A stretch of DNA of 64,000 bases from Streptomyces silvae. Its GTDB lineage: Bacteria > Actinomycetota > Actinomycetes > Streptomycetales > Streptomycetaceae. Within the stretch, counting starts at the first letter, position 1. Every line of letters starts with the position of its first letter. The notes under the pieces were generated by a model, which was not told the origin of the DNA, did no database searches, and saw nothing but the letters and a program-made list of their open reading frames with translations. Positions 18,725-32,697 of this stretch are shown here, one piece after another. A program made the position numbers and the translations under genes. The stretch is taken from NCBI RefSeq assembly GCF_016745505.1, contig NZ_JAERUC010000080.1:62001-126000 (forward strand). Direction: 5' to 3'.

Positions 18725-19657
18725 TCAGAGCCCCAGCAGCTCCCCGTGGGCGATGCGCACACCGCGGGCCCAGTCGGCGGCCCGCATCGGCTTCTTGCCC
18801 TGCGGCTGGACCCAGAGGAGCTCCACGGCGTGCGAGCCGGTCCCCACGTACACGTTGTTCTTGCCCGCGGACAGCTCGCCCGGGGCGAGGTCGGTCCGGT
18901 CCAGGACGGGCACGGCCTGGACCAGCTTGAGCCGCTCGCCGCGGAAGAGCGTCCAGGCCCCAGGGGCGGGGGTGCAGCCGCGCACCACGCGGTCGACCCG
19001 GAGCGCGGGGTCCGACCACCGCACCTGGGCGTCCTCGACGGTGATCTTGGGGGCGAGGGTGACGCCCTCGGCGGGCTGCGGGACGGCGTGCAGGGTGCCG
19101 TCCTCGATGCCGTCCATGGTCGCCGCGAGCAGCCCGGCGCCCGCGAAGGCGAGCCGGGTGAGCAGATCGCCGCTGGTGTCGGTGGGCCGGACCTCCTCGG
19201 TCAGGACGCCGTAGACCGGGCCCGAGTCCAGCCCCTCCTCGATCAGGAAGGTGGAGGCGCCGGTCACCTCGTCGCCGGCCATGACCGCGTGCTGCACGGG
19301 CGCGGCCCCGCGCCAGGCGGGCAGGAGCGAGAAGTGCAGGTTGACCCAGCCCCTGGCCGGCACGTCCAGCGCGCTCTTGGGCAGCAGCGCGCCGTAGGCC
19401 ACGACGGGGCAGCAGTCCGGGGCGATCTCCCGCAGCCGCGCCAGGAAGTCCTCGTCACGCGGCCTGGCGGGCTTGAGCACCTCGATGCCCGCCTCCTCGG
19501 CGCGTTCGGCCACGGGACTGGCGACCAGCCGGCGTCCCCGCCCGGCCGGTGCGTCGGGGCGGGTCACCACGGCGGCCACCTCGTGGCGGTCGGAGGCGAT
19601 CAGGGCGTCCAGAGCGGGAACGGCGACCTCGGGGGTGCCTGCGAAGACGAGCTTCAT
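18725..19657 (-). CDS. fmt: Methionyl-tRNA formyltransferase
   Basis: The protein has 310 residues from the ATG at 19657 ('[20 protein letters not shown]'). The frame is open upstream, but that part is intergenic. The formyl-transfer site is seen in '[20 protein letters not shown]' (Asn/His pair) and 'GLDSGPVYG', with '[16 protein letters not shown]' typical of Fmt. The C-terminal OB-like domain follows. It formylates initiator Met-tRNA using 10-formyl-THF. The rsmB start lies 79 bp downstream on the same strand. Confidence 0.96.
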   Translation of the reverse strand: MKLVFAGTPEVAVPALDALIASDRHEVAAVVTRPDAPAGRGRRLVASPVAERAEEAGIEVLKPARPRDEDFLARLREIAPDCCPVVAYGALLPKSALDVPARGWVNLHFSLLPAWRGAAPVQHAVMAGDEVTGASTFLIEEGLDSGPVYGVLTEEVRPTDTSGDLLTRLAFAGAGLLAATMDGIEDGTLHAVPQPAEGVTLAPKITVEDAQVRWSDPALRVDRVVRGCTPAPGAWTLFRGERLKLVQAVPVLDRTDLAPGELSAGKNNVYVGTGSHAVELLWVQPQGKKPMRAADWARGVRIAHGELLGL

Positions 19658-19832
19658 GGGTGGCGGACTGCCTCTCGGGCCGGAACGTACGTGGCGAGCA
19701 GCACACCAGTCTAGGGTCTTCCCTCCGCCTCGCCCCGCGAGCCCGTGGCCGGGGGGCGTACGCGGGTCACGGGCGCCCCGCGCATATGCACATACGCCCC
19801 TATTGCGTGACCACATGGCCGGGTGACGCGTT

Positions 19833-19850
19833 GGTCAAGTGAGATTGACC
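19833..19850. promoter_or_regulatory. Inverted repeat GGTCAA-N6-TTGACC upstream of HTH gene
   Basis: GGTCAA (19833-19838) and TTGACC (19845-19850) form a perfect 6-bp dyad with a 6-bp centre, about 60 bp upstream of the HTH gene start. The TTGACC half also resembles a -35 hexamer. It could be an autoregulatory operator overlapping the promoter. Confidence 0.4.
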
Positions 19851-19909
19851 GAAGTGGGCCGCCGCCGCGCGGCCCGATCCCTTTCAACGCCGGTTCGAGA
19901 GGCTTGTTC

Positions 19910-20419
19910 ATGGCCGACCACGCAACCCACGACGCCCAAGCGCGTGCCAGTCTGCACCTGTTGGTGCGGGACATCGAGCGGGTCCGGCGGCAGGTGGACG
20001 CGCTGCGCACCCTCACTGCGCAGCTGGGCAACGTCTACCGTCCGCGCCGCTCCGGCCCGTCCGCGGGCTTCGTCGTCTACGGGAGGGCTCCGGCCCCGAC
20101 GGTCCGGCTCGCCCAGGAACTGCGGGACAGTGTCGAGACGCTGGTCACCGCGGCGGTGGACTTCGACCGCTCGCTGGGCTTCTCGTGGGACGCGGTGGGC
20201 TCCGCGCTCGGGGTCACCAAGCAGGCGGTGCACCGCCGTTACGGCGCACGGCGTACGACCCCGCAGCCAGGGTCGTCGGAAGCCGCCTCCGAGAACACGA
20301 ACCGTACGGTGCCCGCGGCGCAGGGCTCCTCGGTGCTGCCGGCCGTGCCCGCGGCCCGCTCGATGCCGCCGCAGCCGTCGGACCGGCCGGGCGCCTTCCC
20401 CGGCCCGCGCAACGGCTGA
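19910..20419 (+). CDS. Small helix-turn-helix protein of unknown role
   Basis: ATG at 19910 behind GAGAGG gives 169 residues. The N-terminal half is helical ('[20 protein letters not shown]'). A predicted helix-turn-helix lies at about 107-128 in '[20 protein letters not shown]', which resembles resolvase/sigma-4-like HTHs. The C-terminal 40 residues are low-complexity Ser/Pro/Ala. It is probably a DNA-binding protein conserved between fmt and priA in streptomycetes. Target genes are unknown. A dyad upstream may be its own operator. Confidence 0.75.
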   Translation: MADHATHDAQARASLHLLVRDIERVRRQVDALRTLTAQLGNVYRPRRSGPSAGFVVYGRAPAPTVRLAQELRDSVETLVTAAVDFDRSLGFSWDAVGSALGVTKQAVHRRYGARRTTPQPGSSEAASENTNRTVPAAQGSSVLPAVPAARSMPPQPSDRPGAFPGPRNG

Positions 20420-20625
20420 CCGGAGTGTGCGGCTCTACGGATGACCGGAGCATACGGCGCGACGGCTGACCGGGCCGGGCCCGGTGCGGAAGGGCCCGAT
20501 GTCCCGGGCCGCGACGGCCGCCGGAAGGCCCGGGCCCGCAGTGCGGCAGGACCCGATGGCCCGGCGGCCGCGCGGCCGCCGGACAGCCCCGGGCCCCCCG
20601 GTGCGGCAGGATCCGGCGGCCGGGG
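20413..20625. repeat. Decayed tandem repeats and 22-bp palindrome between HTH gene and priA
   Basis: A 13-nt core CGG[C/A]TGACCGGAG recurs at 20413, 20438 and 20463 (period 25, third copy degraded). The first copy contains the HTH-gene stop codon. A second unit beginning GTGCGG[A/C]AGG recurs at about 20484, 20541 and 20601. CCGGCGGCCGCGCGGCCGCCGG is not quoted further; it is a perfect palindrome at 20561-20582 with arms CCGGCGGCCGC. The 271-bp gap holds no gene. It may act as a bidirectional terminator. Confidence 0.5.
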
Positions 20626-20690
20626 ACGCCCAGCCGCCGGACGGGCCTCCGGTGACTCCCCGGCCCCGCGCCCCGTCCCTCCCGCCGGCG

Positions 20691-22835
20691 TCAGCCGATG
20701 TCCGGGGGGTCGATCCTGATCCGTACGGGCTCCCCCGTGCCCCGCGCGGTCCGCGCCGCCTGTGCCGTCTTCAGGGCGGCCGCCAGCGCCGCTCCCCGCC
20801 CCGGCGGGACCCTGACCAGCGCGCGCTCCCAGGTCTCCCCGGGGGGCGCGTCCCCCTGTCTGCGGGGCCTGCCGGGAGTGGCTCCGGGCACCGGCACCGG
20901 GCCGAGCACCTCCGCCTCGGGCGGCAGCTCCGCACCGGCGAGGTAGGCGGCCACGGCCTCCGGCGGGCCGGTGACCGAGGCCATCCGGGACACCGGCGGG
21001 AAGCCGAGCTCGGCGCGTTCCGCGAGCTCGCGGCGGGCGTGGCCGACCGGGTCCCAGCGGACCAGGGCCTGCACGGGCCGCAGCGTCGGCTCGGCCACGA
21101 TCACCACGGTGCCGCCCTCCGGCTGGCCCCGCACCAGCGCGGCGGCGGCCGTCCAGCGCCGGAGCGCCTCCTCGCCCGCCCGCAGGTCGGGCCGGCCGAC
21201 CATGGCCCAGCCGTCCAGCAGCAGCGCCGCCGCGTAACCGCCCTCGGCCACCGGCTCCGCGCCGGGGGTGCTGACGACGAGAGCGGGCTGGTCGGGCACG
21301 GAGTCCAGCACATGGTCCCGCCCCGAGGTCCGCACCGGGACGGCGGGGAACGCCCGCCCCAGCTCCTCCGCGGTCCGGCGGGCGCCGACGATCCGGGCCC
21401 GCAGCCGGACCCCGCCGCAGGCCGGGCAGCTCCACGCCGTCTCGGCCCGCCCGCACCAGGCGCAGTCGAGGTCCTGCTGGTCCGGCGCCTGGAGCGGCCC
21501 CGCGCAGTGCCGGCACCGGGCAGGCTCACGGCAGCGCTCGCAGGCCAGCCTGGGCGCGTAACCCCGGCGGGGCACCTGGATGAGCACGGGGCCGGTGCGC
21601 AGTCCGTCCCGCACGGTCTGCCAGGCCAGGCTGGGCAGCCGGGCCGAGCGGGCGGCGCCGTCCCGCGCGAGCTCCCCGTCGCCGACCGTACGCACGAGAG
21701 GGGCCGCGAGCCTCAGCTGGTCCCGCTCCGCGCGCAGCGGCAGGGCCCAGCCGCTCTCGACCAGCTGGGCGGCCTCCACCGTGCAGCTCGTGCCGCCGAG
21801 CAGGAACGCGCAGCGGCCGTGCGCGGCCCGCAGCTCCAGGACCTCCCTGACGTGCGGGAAGGGGGCGTTGTCGTCGCTGTGGCTGGAGTCGCCGTCGTCC
21901 CAGAGGGCCACCAGGCCCAGGTCGGCGACCGGGGCGAACATCGCGGCCCTGGTCCCGACCACCGCGCGCACGGAGCCGCGCCGGACCGCCAGCCACTGCC
22001 GGTAGCGCTTCTCGGGGCCGGAGTCGGCGGTCAGCAGCGTGTGGCGCCCCTCCCCCAGCACCGCCGTCAGCTCGGCGTCGACCCGCCCGGCGCTCCGCCC
22101 GTCGGGTACGACGACGAGCGCGCCCCGGCCCGAGGCCAGGGTCGCGGCCATGGCGCGGGCGATCTCCTCGGGCCAGTGCGGTCCCGGCAGCGCCGTCCAC
22201 ACGGCCCGGGGCGCCCCGCCCTCGGCCAGGGCGCGCAGGAAGCCGGGCCCCTGGGCGTACCGCTCCCAGGTCCCGGGCGCGGGGGCGGGCGGCGGTGGCA
22301 GCGGCTCGGGCGAGGGCTTGCCCTCGGCGCGGCCGTTCCTCGGCGGCACGGCCAGCTGCAGCACATCGGCGAGGCTGCCGGCGTACCGGTCGGCGACGGC
22401 CCGCGAGAGCTCCAGCAGCTCGGGGCCGAGCACCGGCTCGGGCGAGACGACGTAGGCGAGGGCAGCAAGGGCGCCCTGGTAGTCCGAGGAGGCCCGCCGC
22501 TCGATCAGGAAGCCGTCGATCAGGCCGCCGCCCTCGCGCCGGCCGCCGCGGACCTGGCGCCCTCCGGCCCCGAACCGCACCCGGACCCGGACGCCGGGCT
22601 GCGCGTCGGCGTCGAGCTCCTCGGGGACGGCGTAGTCGAAGTACTGGTCGAGGTGGAGCGCGCCCTTGTTCACCAGGACACGGGCCACGGGCAGCTCCTC
22701 GGCGAGCGCGGCGCCCCGCCAGGTCCGGGGCTTGGCGCGCGGCACCTGGGCCCGGCGCACCGACTCCCGGATGAGCGCAAGCTGCTCCGGCGCCCCGGAC
22801 CCGGGCTCCTCGGACCGCTCGTCGTCGCTGCTCAC
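20691..22835 (-). CDS. priA: PriA-like replication restart protein without intact helicase motifs
   Basis: GTG at 22835 ('VSSDDERSEEPG') with AGGA eight bases upstream gives 714 residues. An earlier GTG at 22841 is possible. The N-terminal 3'BD domain ('VARVLVNKGALHLDQYFDYA') and paired zinc cysteines ('CERCREPARCRHC', 'CAWCGRAETAWSCPACGG') are typical of PriA. The ATPase is degenerate: Walker A is replaced by 'TALPGPHWPEEIA', the DEEH box by 'LVALWDDGDSSHSDD', and the GRAGR motif is missing. This is the known state of actinobacterial PriA, so it probably binds forks without unwinding. It follows metK on the same strand. Confidence 0.92.
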   Translation of the reverse strand: MSSDDERSEEPGSGAPEQLALIRESVRRAQVPRAKPRTWRGAALAEELPVARVLVNKGALHLDQYFDYAVPEELDADAQPGVRVRVRFGAGGRQVRGGRREGGGLIDGFLIERRASSDYQGALAALAYVVSPEPVLGPELLELSRAVADRYAGSLADVLQLAVPPRNGRAEGKPSPEPLPPPPAPAPGTWERYAQGPGFLRALAEGGAPRAVWTALPGPHWPEEIARAMAATLASGRGALVVVPDGRSAGRVDAELTAVLGEGRHTLLTADSGPEKRYRQWLAVRRGSVRAVVGTRAAMFAPVADLGLVALWDDGDSSHSDDNAPFPHVREVLELRAAHGRCAFLLGGTSCTVEAAQLVESGWALPLRAERDQLRLAAPLVRTVGDGELARDGAARSARLPSLAWQTVRDGLRTGPVLIQVPRRGYAPRLACERCREPARCRHCAGPLQAPDQQDLDCAWCGRAETAWSCPACGGVRLRARIVGARRTAEELGRAFPAVPVRTSGRDHVLDSVPDQPALVVSTPGAEPVAEGGYAAALLLDGWAMVGRPDLRAGEEALRRWTAAAALVRGQPEGGTVVIVAEPTLRPVQALVRWDPVGHARRELAERAELGFPPVSRMASVTGPPEAVAAYLAGAELPPEAEVLGPVPVPGATPGRPRRQGDAPPGETWERALVRVPPGRGAALAAALKTAQAARTARGTGEPVRIRIDPPDIG

Positions 22836-22891
22836 AGCCACATTCCTACCAGACGCCACTGACAGGCCCAGGGGGCCCGGAACCGCTGTCA

Positions 22892-22937
22892 CACGCCGGG
22901 GCCCGGACACCTCGTACGGTGTCCGGGCCCCGGCGTG
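22892..22937 (-). terminator. metK terminator hairpin
   Basis: A perfect 19-bp stem, CACGCCGGGGCCCGGACAC (22892-22910) with its reverse complement at 22919-22937, has an 8-nt loop. It lies 17 bp past the metK stop and before priA. Confidence 0.75.
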
Positions 22938-22954
22938 AAGGACGTGCGGTGGTG

Positions 22955-24163
22955 CTAGATGCCCGCCGCCGCGCGCAGCGCGTCCACGCGGTCGGTGCGC
23001 TCCCAGGTGAAGTCGGGGAGCTCACGGCCGAAGTGCCCGTACGCCGCGGTCTGGGCGTAGATCGGGCGGAGCAGGTCGAGGTCACGGATGATCGCGGCCG
23101 GGCGGAGGTCGAAGACCTCACCGATCGCGTGCTCGATCTTCTCCGTGTCGACCGCGGCGGTGCCGAAGGTCTCGACGAACAGACCGACCGGCTCGGCCTT
23201 GCCGATCGCGTAGGCGACCTGGACCTCGCAGCGGGCGGCGAGCCCGGCCGCGACGACGTTCTTGGCGACCCAGCGCATGGCGTACGCCGCCGAGCGGTCG
23301 ACCTTGGACGGGTCCTTGCCGGAGAAGGCGCCGCCGCCGTGGCGGGCCATGCCGCCGTAGGTGTCGATGATGATCTTGCGGCCGGTGAGACCGGCGTCAC
23401 CCATCGGGCCGCCGATCTCGAAGCGTCCGGTCGGGTTGACCAGCAGGCGGTAGCCCTCGGTGTCCAGCTTGATGCCGTCCTCGATGAGCTGGTTCAGCAC
23501 GTGCTCGACGACGAACTCACGGATGTCGGGCGCGAGCAGCGAGTCCAGATCGATGTCGGAGGCGTGCTGCGAGGAGACGACGACCGTGTCGAGGCGGATG
23601 GCCTTGTCACCGTCGTACTCGATGGTGACCTGGGTCTTGCCGTCGGGACGCAGGTACGGGATGGTCCCGTTCTTGCGCACCTCGGAGAGCCGGCGCGAGA
23701 GCCGGTGCGCGAGGTAGATCGGCAGAGGCATCAGCTCGGGCGTCTCGTCGCAGGCGTAGCCGAACATCAGCCCCTGGTCGCCGGCGCCCTGCTTGTCGAG
23801 CTCGTCCTCGTCGCCCTCGACCCGCTTCTCGTACGCGGTGTCGACACCCTGGGCGATGTCCGGGGACTGCGCCCCGATGGACACCGAGACGCCGCAGGAG
23901 GCTCCGTCGAAGCCCTTCTTGGAGGAGTCGTAGCCGATCTCCAGCACCTTGTTGCGCACGAGGTTGGGGATGTCGGCGTAGGCCTTGGTCGTGACCTCAC
24001 CCGCGACATGCACCAGACCGGTGGTGATCAAGGTCTCGACGGCGACGCGCGAGGAGGGGTCCTCGCGCAGGAGGGCGTCGAGAATCGTGTCGCTGATCTG
24101 GTCAGCGATCTTGTCGGGGTGGCCCTCGGTAACGGACTCCGAGGTGAAGAGACGGCGGGACAC
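22955..24163 (-). CDS. metK: S-adenosylmethionine synthetase
   Basis: GTG at 24163 behind AGGGAG gives 402 residues ('[20 protein letters not shown]'). Signatures include '[18 protein letters not shown]' (substrate loop), '[16 protein letters not shown]', '[20 protein letters not shown]' (P-loop-like) and '[12 protein letters not shown]'. It makes SAM from methionine and ATP. The upstream 239 bp to coaBC has no recognisable SAM riboswitch. It is followed by a strong hairpin, so it is probably transcribed on its own. Confidence 0.97.
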   Translation of the reverse strand: MSRRLFTSESVTEGHPDKIADQISDTILDALLREDPSSRVAVETLITTGLVHVAGEVTTKAYADIPNLVRNKVLEIGYDSSKKGFDGASCGVSVSIGAQSPDIAQGVDTAYEKRVEGDEDELDKQGAGDQGLMFGYACDETPELMPLPIYLAHRLSRRLSEVRKNGTIPYLRPDGKTQVTIEYDGDKAIRLDTVVVSSQHASDIDLDSLLAPDIREFVVEHVLNQLIEDGIKLDTEGYRLLVNPTGRFEIGGPMGDAGLTGRKIIIDTYGGMARHGGGAFSGKDPSKVDRSAAYAMRWVAKNVVAAGLAARCEVQVAYAIGKAEPVGLFVETFGTAAVDTEKIEHAIGEVFDLRPAAIIRDLDLLRPIYAQTAAYGHFGRELPDFTWERTDRVDALRAAAGI

Positions 24164-24402
24164 ATCGCTCCCTGGGGTTGCAGCGGCTGCTGGCTGATCA
24201 TTGATGGAACTCCGGGAGCTGCGCCCGGCACATTCCGTCCAACAGTTTATCGGTCGCTTCCGGTGATCGGGGCACGTGTCTCGCCCCTTGGGAGGTCTGT
24301 GACCTGCGGCACTGTTGACGGCAGTACGACAATCACTCCTTCCGTGGCGAGATGGGGCCCGATCTCTTGAGTTGCTCCCGCCGGAACGGGGATCTGCGCA
24401 AT

Positions 24403-25605
24403 CTAACCGAATCGAGCCGCCACCAGGTCCCACACCGTGTCGGCAAGCGCTTCCTTGGGCCCGTACGGCACAGGGGTCTCACCGCCGTCGGCCCCGAGCA
24501 CGACCGCTTCGTTCTCCTCGGAACCGAAGGTCCTGCGCTCCCCCACCTCGTTCACCACGAGCAGATCGCAGCCCTTGCGGCGGAGCTTCTCACGGCCGTT
24601 GGCGAGGACGTCGTCGGTCTCGGCGGCGAAGCCGACGACGATCTGCCCCTCCCGGGCGCGGTCCGCGGCGACCTCGGCGAGGATGTCGGGGTTGCGGACG
24701 AGCGTGATGGGGGCCGGTTCCTGGCCGTCCTTCTTCTTGATCTTCCCCGTCGCGTACGCGGCGGGCCGGAAGTCGGCGACCGCCGCGGCCATCACCACCA
24801 CGTCGGCGTCGGCCGCCGCCTTCAGCACGGCCTCGCGCAGCTGTACGGCGGTCCCGGCGCGCACCACGTCCGCGCCCGCAGGGTCGGGCAGGCCCGTGTT
24901 GGCCTCGACCAGCGTGACCCGGGCGCCGCGGGCGACGGCGGTGCGGGCCAGGGCGTACCCCTGCTTTCCGGAGGAGCGGTTGCCCAGGTAGCGCACCGGG
25001 TCCAGCGGCTCACGGGTGCCGCCCGCGCTGATCACCACGTGCCGTCCCGCGAGGTCGGGGGCGGCGGGCCCCCGGGTCAGGACGCGGCGGCAGACCTCGA
25101 AGATCTCCCCCGGGTCGGGCAGCCGGCCCTTGCCGGTGTCCACGCCGGTGAGCCTGCCGACGGCGGGCTCGATGACGACGGCGCCGCGGCGGCGCAGGGT
25201 GGCGACGTTCTCCTGGGTGGCGGGGTGCTCCCACATCTCGGTGTGCATCGCGGGGGCGAAGACGACCGGACAGCGCGCGGTGAGCAGGGTGTTGGTGAGG
25301 AGGTCGTCGGCGAGGCCGTGGGCGGCCTTGGCGAGCAGGTCGGCGGTGGCGGGGGCCACCACGACGAGGTCGGCGCCCTGGCCGATCCGGACGTGCGGCA
25401 CCTCGTGCACGCTCTCCCAGACCTCGGTCGACACGGGGTTCCCGGAGAGGGCGGACCAGGTGGCCGCCCCGACGAAGTTCAGCGACGCGTCGGTCGGGAC
25501 GACCCGTACGTCGTGCCCGGACTCGGTCAGCCTGCGCAGCAGCTCGCACGCCTTGTACGCGGCGATGCCCCCGCTGACCCCCAGGACGACCTTCGGCTTC
25601 TCCAC
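24403..25605 (-). CDS. coaBC: Bifunctional phosphopantothenoylcysteine decarboxylase/synthetase
   Basis: GTG at 25605 behind GGGGAG gives 400 residues. The N-terminal CoaC flavoprotein half has '[20 protein letters not shown]', '[20 protein letters not shown]' and '[15 protein letters not shown]'. The C-terminal CoaB half begins near 190 with '[20 protein letters not shown]' and contains '[10 protein letters not shown]' and the 'KIKK' loop. The protein joins cysteine to 4-phosphopantothenate (CTP-dependent) and decarboxylates the product on the way to coenzyme A. The gene lies downstream of rpoZ, after a strong hairpin. Confidence 0.96.
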   Translation of the reverse strand: MEKPKVVLGVSGGIAAYKACELLRRLTESGHDVRVVPTDASLNFVGAATWSALSGNPVSTEVWESVHEVPHVRIGQGADLVVVAPATADLLAKAAHGLADDLLTNTLLTARCPVVFAPAMHTEMWEHPATQENVATLRRRGAVVIEPAVGRLTGVDTGKGRLPDPGEIFEVCRRVLTRGPAAPDLAGRHVVISAGGTREPLDPVRYLGNRSSGKQGYALARTAVARGARVTLVEANTGLPDPAGADVVRAGTAVQLREAVLKAAADADVVVMAAAVADFRPAAYATGKIKKKDGQEPAPITLVRNPDILAEVAADRAREGQIVVGFAAETDDVLANGREKLRRKGCDLLVVNEVGERRTFGSEENEAVVLGADGGETPVPYGPKEALADTVWDLVAARFG

Positions 25606-25724
25606 TGCGTCTCCCCGCACTCGTGTCACTCGTGTCTCCGCGCACTCGCGTGCGGCCTCATGACGTACGCCCTCCATGCTGCCTCACCGCCCGGAGCGCG
25701 GTCCGGCGGGTCCGGTGCCGGGCA

Positions 25725-25765
25725 CACCACAGGCCCGGCGGATACCGACCGCCGGGCCTGTGGTG
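25725..25765 (-). terminator. Strong hairpin after rpoZ
   Basis: CACCACAGGCCCGGCGG (25725-25741) and its reverse complement (25749-25765) make a perfect 17-bp stem with a 7-nt loop, 24 bp past the rpoZ stop. It would end the gmk-rpoZ transcript or reduce read-through into coaBC. Confidence 0.7.
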
Positions 25766-25788
25766 AAGGTGCTTTTCCTGCCGTCTGC

Positions 25789-26061
25789 CTACTGCGCGGG
25801 GCCCTCGATGGCCTCGGAGGTCAGCAGACCCGCGTTGATCTCGCGGAGCGCGATCGAGAGCGGCTTCTCGTGCACGTGGGTGTCGACGAGCGGACCGACG
25901 TACTCGAGGAGGCCTTCGCCGAGCTGCGAGTAGTACGCGTTGATCTGACGCGCGCGCTTGGCGGCGTAGATCACAAGGCTGTACTTCGAGTCGGTGGCCT
26001 CGAGGAGCTCATCAATCGGCGGGTTGATGATGCCCTCGGGCGTGGTGATGGAAGAGGACAC
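25789..26061 (-). CDS. rpoZ: RNA polymerase omega subunit
   Basis: GTG at 26061 behind GGAAGG gives 90 residues, the streptomycete length. The omega motif is '[20 protein letters not shown]', followed by '[15 protein letters not shown]'. Omega helps fold and assemble the beta' subunit and contributes to the ppGpp site in many bacteria. It lies downstream of gmk, 99 bp away, the conserved gmk-rpoZ pairing. An 8-bp dyad sits 25 bp upstream of the start. Confidence 0.97.
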   Translation of the reverse strand: MSSSITTPEGIINPPIDELLEATDSKYSLVIYAAKRARQINAYYSQLGEGLLEYVGPLVDTHVHEKPLSIALREINAGLLTSEAIEGPAQ

Positions 26062-26085
26062 TCTCTGCCTTCCGAAGGGGATAGA

Positions 26086-26105
26086 GATCAAAGAGATCTT
26101 TGATC
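26086..26105. promoter_or_regulatory. Inverted repeat GATCAAAG-N4-CTTTGATC upstream of rpoZ
   Basis: A perfect 8-bp dyad (26086-26093 and 26098-26105) with a 4-nt centre, unusually AT-rich for the region, lies between gmk and the rpoZ start. It could be a leader hairpin or an operator for an rpoZ promoter. Confidence 0.4.
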
Positions 26106-26160
26106 GTGCTGGTTCCGCAGTGGTGATGCTCTGCGTCCGCGGACCGGTCAGGACCTGAGG

Positions 26161-26778
26161 TCAGTCGTCGGTACCACGGAGGCCGGAAGCCTGCAGCATC
26201 AACGTTAGCAGCTCGCGTGCCACGTCCTCGACCGAGGTGTTGACGAGGGTCGTGTCGAACTCGGCCTCGGCGGCCAGCTCGACCTTCGCCGCCGCGAGGC
26301 GGCGCTCGATCACTTCCTGCGACTCCGTCCCACGGCCGGTGAGCCGGCGCACCAGCTCGTCCCAGCCCGGCGGAGCCAGGAAGACGAGCTGCGCCTCGGG
26401 CATCGACTGGCGGACCAGCCGGGCGCCCTGGAGGTCGATCTCCAGCAGCACCGGCTCGCCCGCCTCCAGGCGGTCGAGCACGGCCTGCCGGGGCGTGCCG
26501 TACCGGTTGCCGGCGAACTCGGCCCACTCCAGCAGTTCGCCGTTGGCGATCAGCTTGTCGAACTCCTCGTTGTCCACGAAGAAGTAGTGGACGCCGTTGC
26601 GTTCGCCGGGGCGTGGCTTACGGGTCGTGGCGGACACCGAGAGCCAGACCTCGGGGTGAACCTTGCGCATATGAGCGACGACCGTGCTCTTGCCGACCCC
26701 TGAGGGGCCGGAGAGCACGGTCAGCCGCGGACGTACGTCCGGGGGTACGGGGGACGTCCCCCGGGATGTTGCAGCCAT
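26161..26778 (-). CDS. gmk: Guanylate kinase
   Basis: The protein has 205 residues from ATG. The P-loop is '[20 protein letters not shown]'. GMP-binding residues are seen in '[20 protein letters not shown]' and '[10 protein letters not shown]', with '[14 protein letters not shown]' typical of the family. It phosphorylates GMP to GDP with ATP. The upstream neighbour is the sIHF gene (39 bp) and the downstream one rpoZ, a conserved actinobacterial order. Confidence 0.97.
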   Translation of the reverse strand: MAATSRGTSPVPPDVRPRLTVLSGPSGVGKSTVVAHMRKVHPEVWLSVSATTRKPRPGERNGVHYFFVDNEEFDKLIANGELLEWAEFAGNRYGTPRQAVLDRLEAGEPVLLEIDLQGARLVRQSMPEAQLVFLAPPGWDELVRRLTGRGTESQEVIERRLAAAKVELAAEAEFDTTLVNTSVEDVARELLTLMLQASGLRGTDD

Positions 26779-26816
26779 GGGGCGATTATCCAGGTTCTCA
26801 GGAGTGCCTGAGAACG

Positions 26817-27140
26817 TCAGGCGGCGCTGCCGCCGAACTCACGCTCCAAGGATGCGATCTGGTTGGAGCCAAGACCCCGGACACGGCGGCTCTCGGAGAT
26901 GCCGAGACGCTCCATGATCTGCTTGGCGCGGACCTTGCCCACGCCCGGCAGGGACTCGAGAAGAGCGGAGACCTTCATCTTGCCGATGACGTCGTTCTCC
27001 TGGCCCTGCTTGATGACCTCGTGGAGCGAGGCGCCGGAGTGCTTGAGTCGATTCTTGACCTCGGCCCGCTCCCGGCGAGCCGCGGCGGCCTTTTCGAGCG
27101 CGGCTGCGCGCTGTTCAGGGGTAAGGGGCGGAAGAGCCAC
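26817..27140 (-). CDS. mihF: Actinobacterial integration host factor (sIHF/mIHF)
   Basis: GTG at 27140 gives 107 residues ('[20 protein letters not shown]'). A long N-terminal basic helix precedes the compact H2TH-type domain, with '[20 protein letters not shown]' and '[17 protein letters not shown]'. The protein is a nucleoid-associated DNA-binding protein that influences compaction, sporulation and antibiotic production in Streptomyces. It is not related to the HU-fold IHF. An earlier in-frame start would add 21 residues but has no better ribosome-binding site. Confidence 0.96.
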   Translation of the reverse strand: MALPPLTPEQRAAALEKAAAARRERAEVKNRLKHSGASLHEVIKQGQENDVIGKMKVSALLESLPGVGKVRAKQIMERLGISESRRVRGLGSNQIASLEREFGGSAA

Positions 27141-27384
27141 GCCTACGTCACCTCGGATGTCGATCTGTCGGATACGGACCGGTGAGGAACCTGGTAGCCC
27201 CACACCTGGTGAGCAACGAACAACGTGTGCTCGTTGGCTCTCGACGGAGACTAGCGGGCAAGACCGCCTGAGTCAGCGAGAACAGACGAAAAGTCCTGGT
27301 CAGCCTGAGCCGACCCGGACATTCCGGCCATAACAACCCGGAATTTTGGTCAGGATTCCGTCAACAGGCAGTTACGTGGCATGG

Positions 27385-28220
27385 TCAGCTTTCCGGGACG
27401 GCCGTACGGACCTCGTCCGCGAACCGTCCGGCGGCTTCGCGCAGCCCTGACGCGTCCGGTCCGTGGCGCAGCACGCCCCGGCTCACGCTGGGCACGACAT
27501 TGCGCACCGCGGCACCGAAGACGCGGGGCAGATCCGCCGGCGTCGCACCCTGGGCGCCGATGCCGGGGGCGAGCAGCGGGCCGTTGACCGACAGATCGAC
27601 ACCGGTGTCCCCGAGCGTGGCGCCGACCACCGCGCCGACGGAGCCGAGCGGTGTCGCACCCGCGTTCTCGGCGGCCAGGTGGTCGAGCATCACCTGGGCC
27701 AGCGGCCGTCCGTCCGCCACGGTGGCGCGCTGGACCTCCGCGCCCTCCGGGTTGGAGGTGAGGGCGAGCACGAAGACACCGGCACCGGAGACCGCGGCGG
27801 CGTCGAGCGCGGGCCGCAGCGAGCCGAAGCCGAGGTACGGCGAGACGGTGACCGCGTCGGAGAAGAGCGGCGAGTCCTTGTCGAGGTAGGTGGCCGCGTA
27901 GGCCCCCATCGTGGAGCCGATGTCGCCGCGCTTGGCGTCCATCAGCACGAGGGCGCCGGCCGCGCGGGCCTCCTCCACGGCCTTCTCCAGGACGGCAATG
28001 CCGCGCGAGCCGAAGCGCTCGAAGAACGCGGACTGCGGCTTGAGCACGGCGACCCGGTCGGCCAGGGCCTCGACGACCGTACGCGTGAAGCGCTCCAGTC
28101 CCGCGACGTCGTCGTTCAGGCCCCAGGAGGTGAGCAGGGAGCTGTGCGGGTCGATACCGACGCAGAGCGGCCCGCGGGTGTCCATGGCGTGGCGCAGGCG
28201 CGCGCCGAAGGGTTCAAGGG

Positions 28221-28224
<4 letters not shown>
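27385..28224 (-). CDS. pyrF: Orotidine 5'-phosphate decarboxylase (type 2)
   Basis: The protein has 279 residues. The GTG start overlaps the pyrD stop in a GTGA arrangement, so translation is coupled. Catalytic residues are in '[20 protein letters not shown]' (Lys/Asp charge network), and '[11 protein letters not shown]' lies near the N-terminus. Length and motif match the longer bacterial type 2 enzymes. It converts OMP to UMP, the last step of the de novo pathway, and is the last gene of the pyr cluster. Confidence 0.96.
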
Positions 28225-29330
<1,106 letters not shown>

Positions 29331-29348
29331 CACGGTGTCCTCATGAAG

Positions 29349-29376
29349 AGGGGGACACCGTTTCCGGTGTCCCCCT
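29349..29376 (-). terminator. Intercistronic hairpin between carB and pyrD
   Basis: In the leftward transcript, AGGGGGACACCG and CGGTGTCCCCCT form a 12-bp stem closed by a GAAA tetraloop. The plus-strand arms are 29349-29360 and 29365-29376. It lies 12 bp past the carB stop and 18 bp before the pyrD ATG. It may terminate partially, or act as a processing or stability element. Confidence 0.6.
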
Positions 29377-29388
29377 GCTGCTGGCTTC

Positions 29389-32689
<3,301 letters not shown>

Positions 32690-32697
<8 letters not shown>

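Noticed and set aside
20691..22835. priA as a pseudogene
   Set aside because: The frame is intact, the zinc cysteines are kept, and loss of helicase motifs is the rule in actinobacteria.
24164..24402. SAM riboswitch upstream of metK
   Set aside because: I could not find the conserved SAM-I or SAM-IV cores or a terminator in the leader. An Infernal search with the Rfam SAM models would decide.
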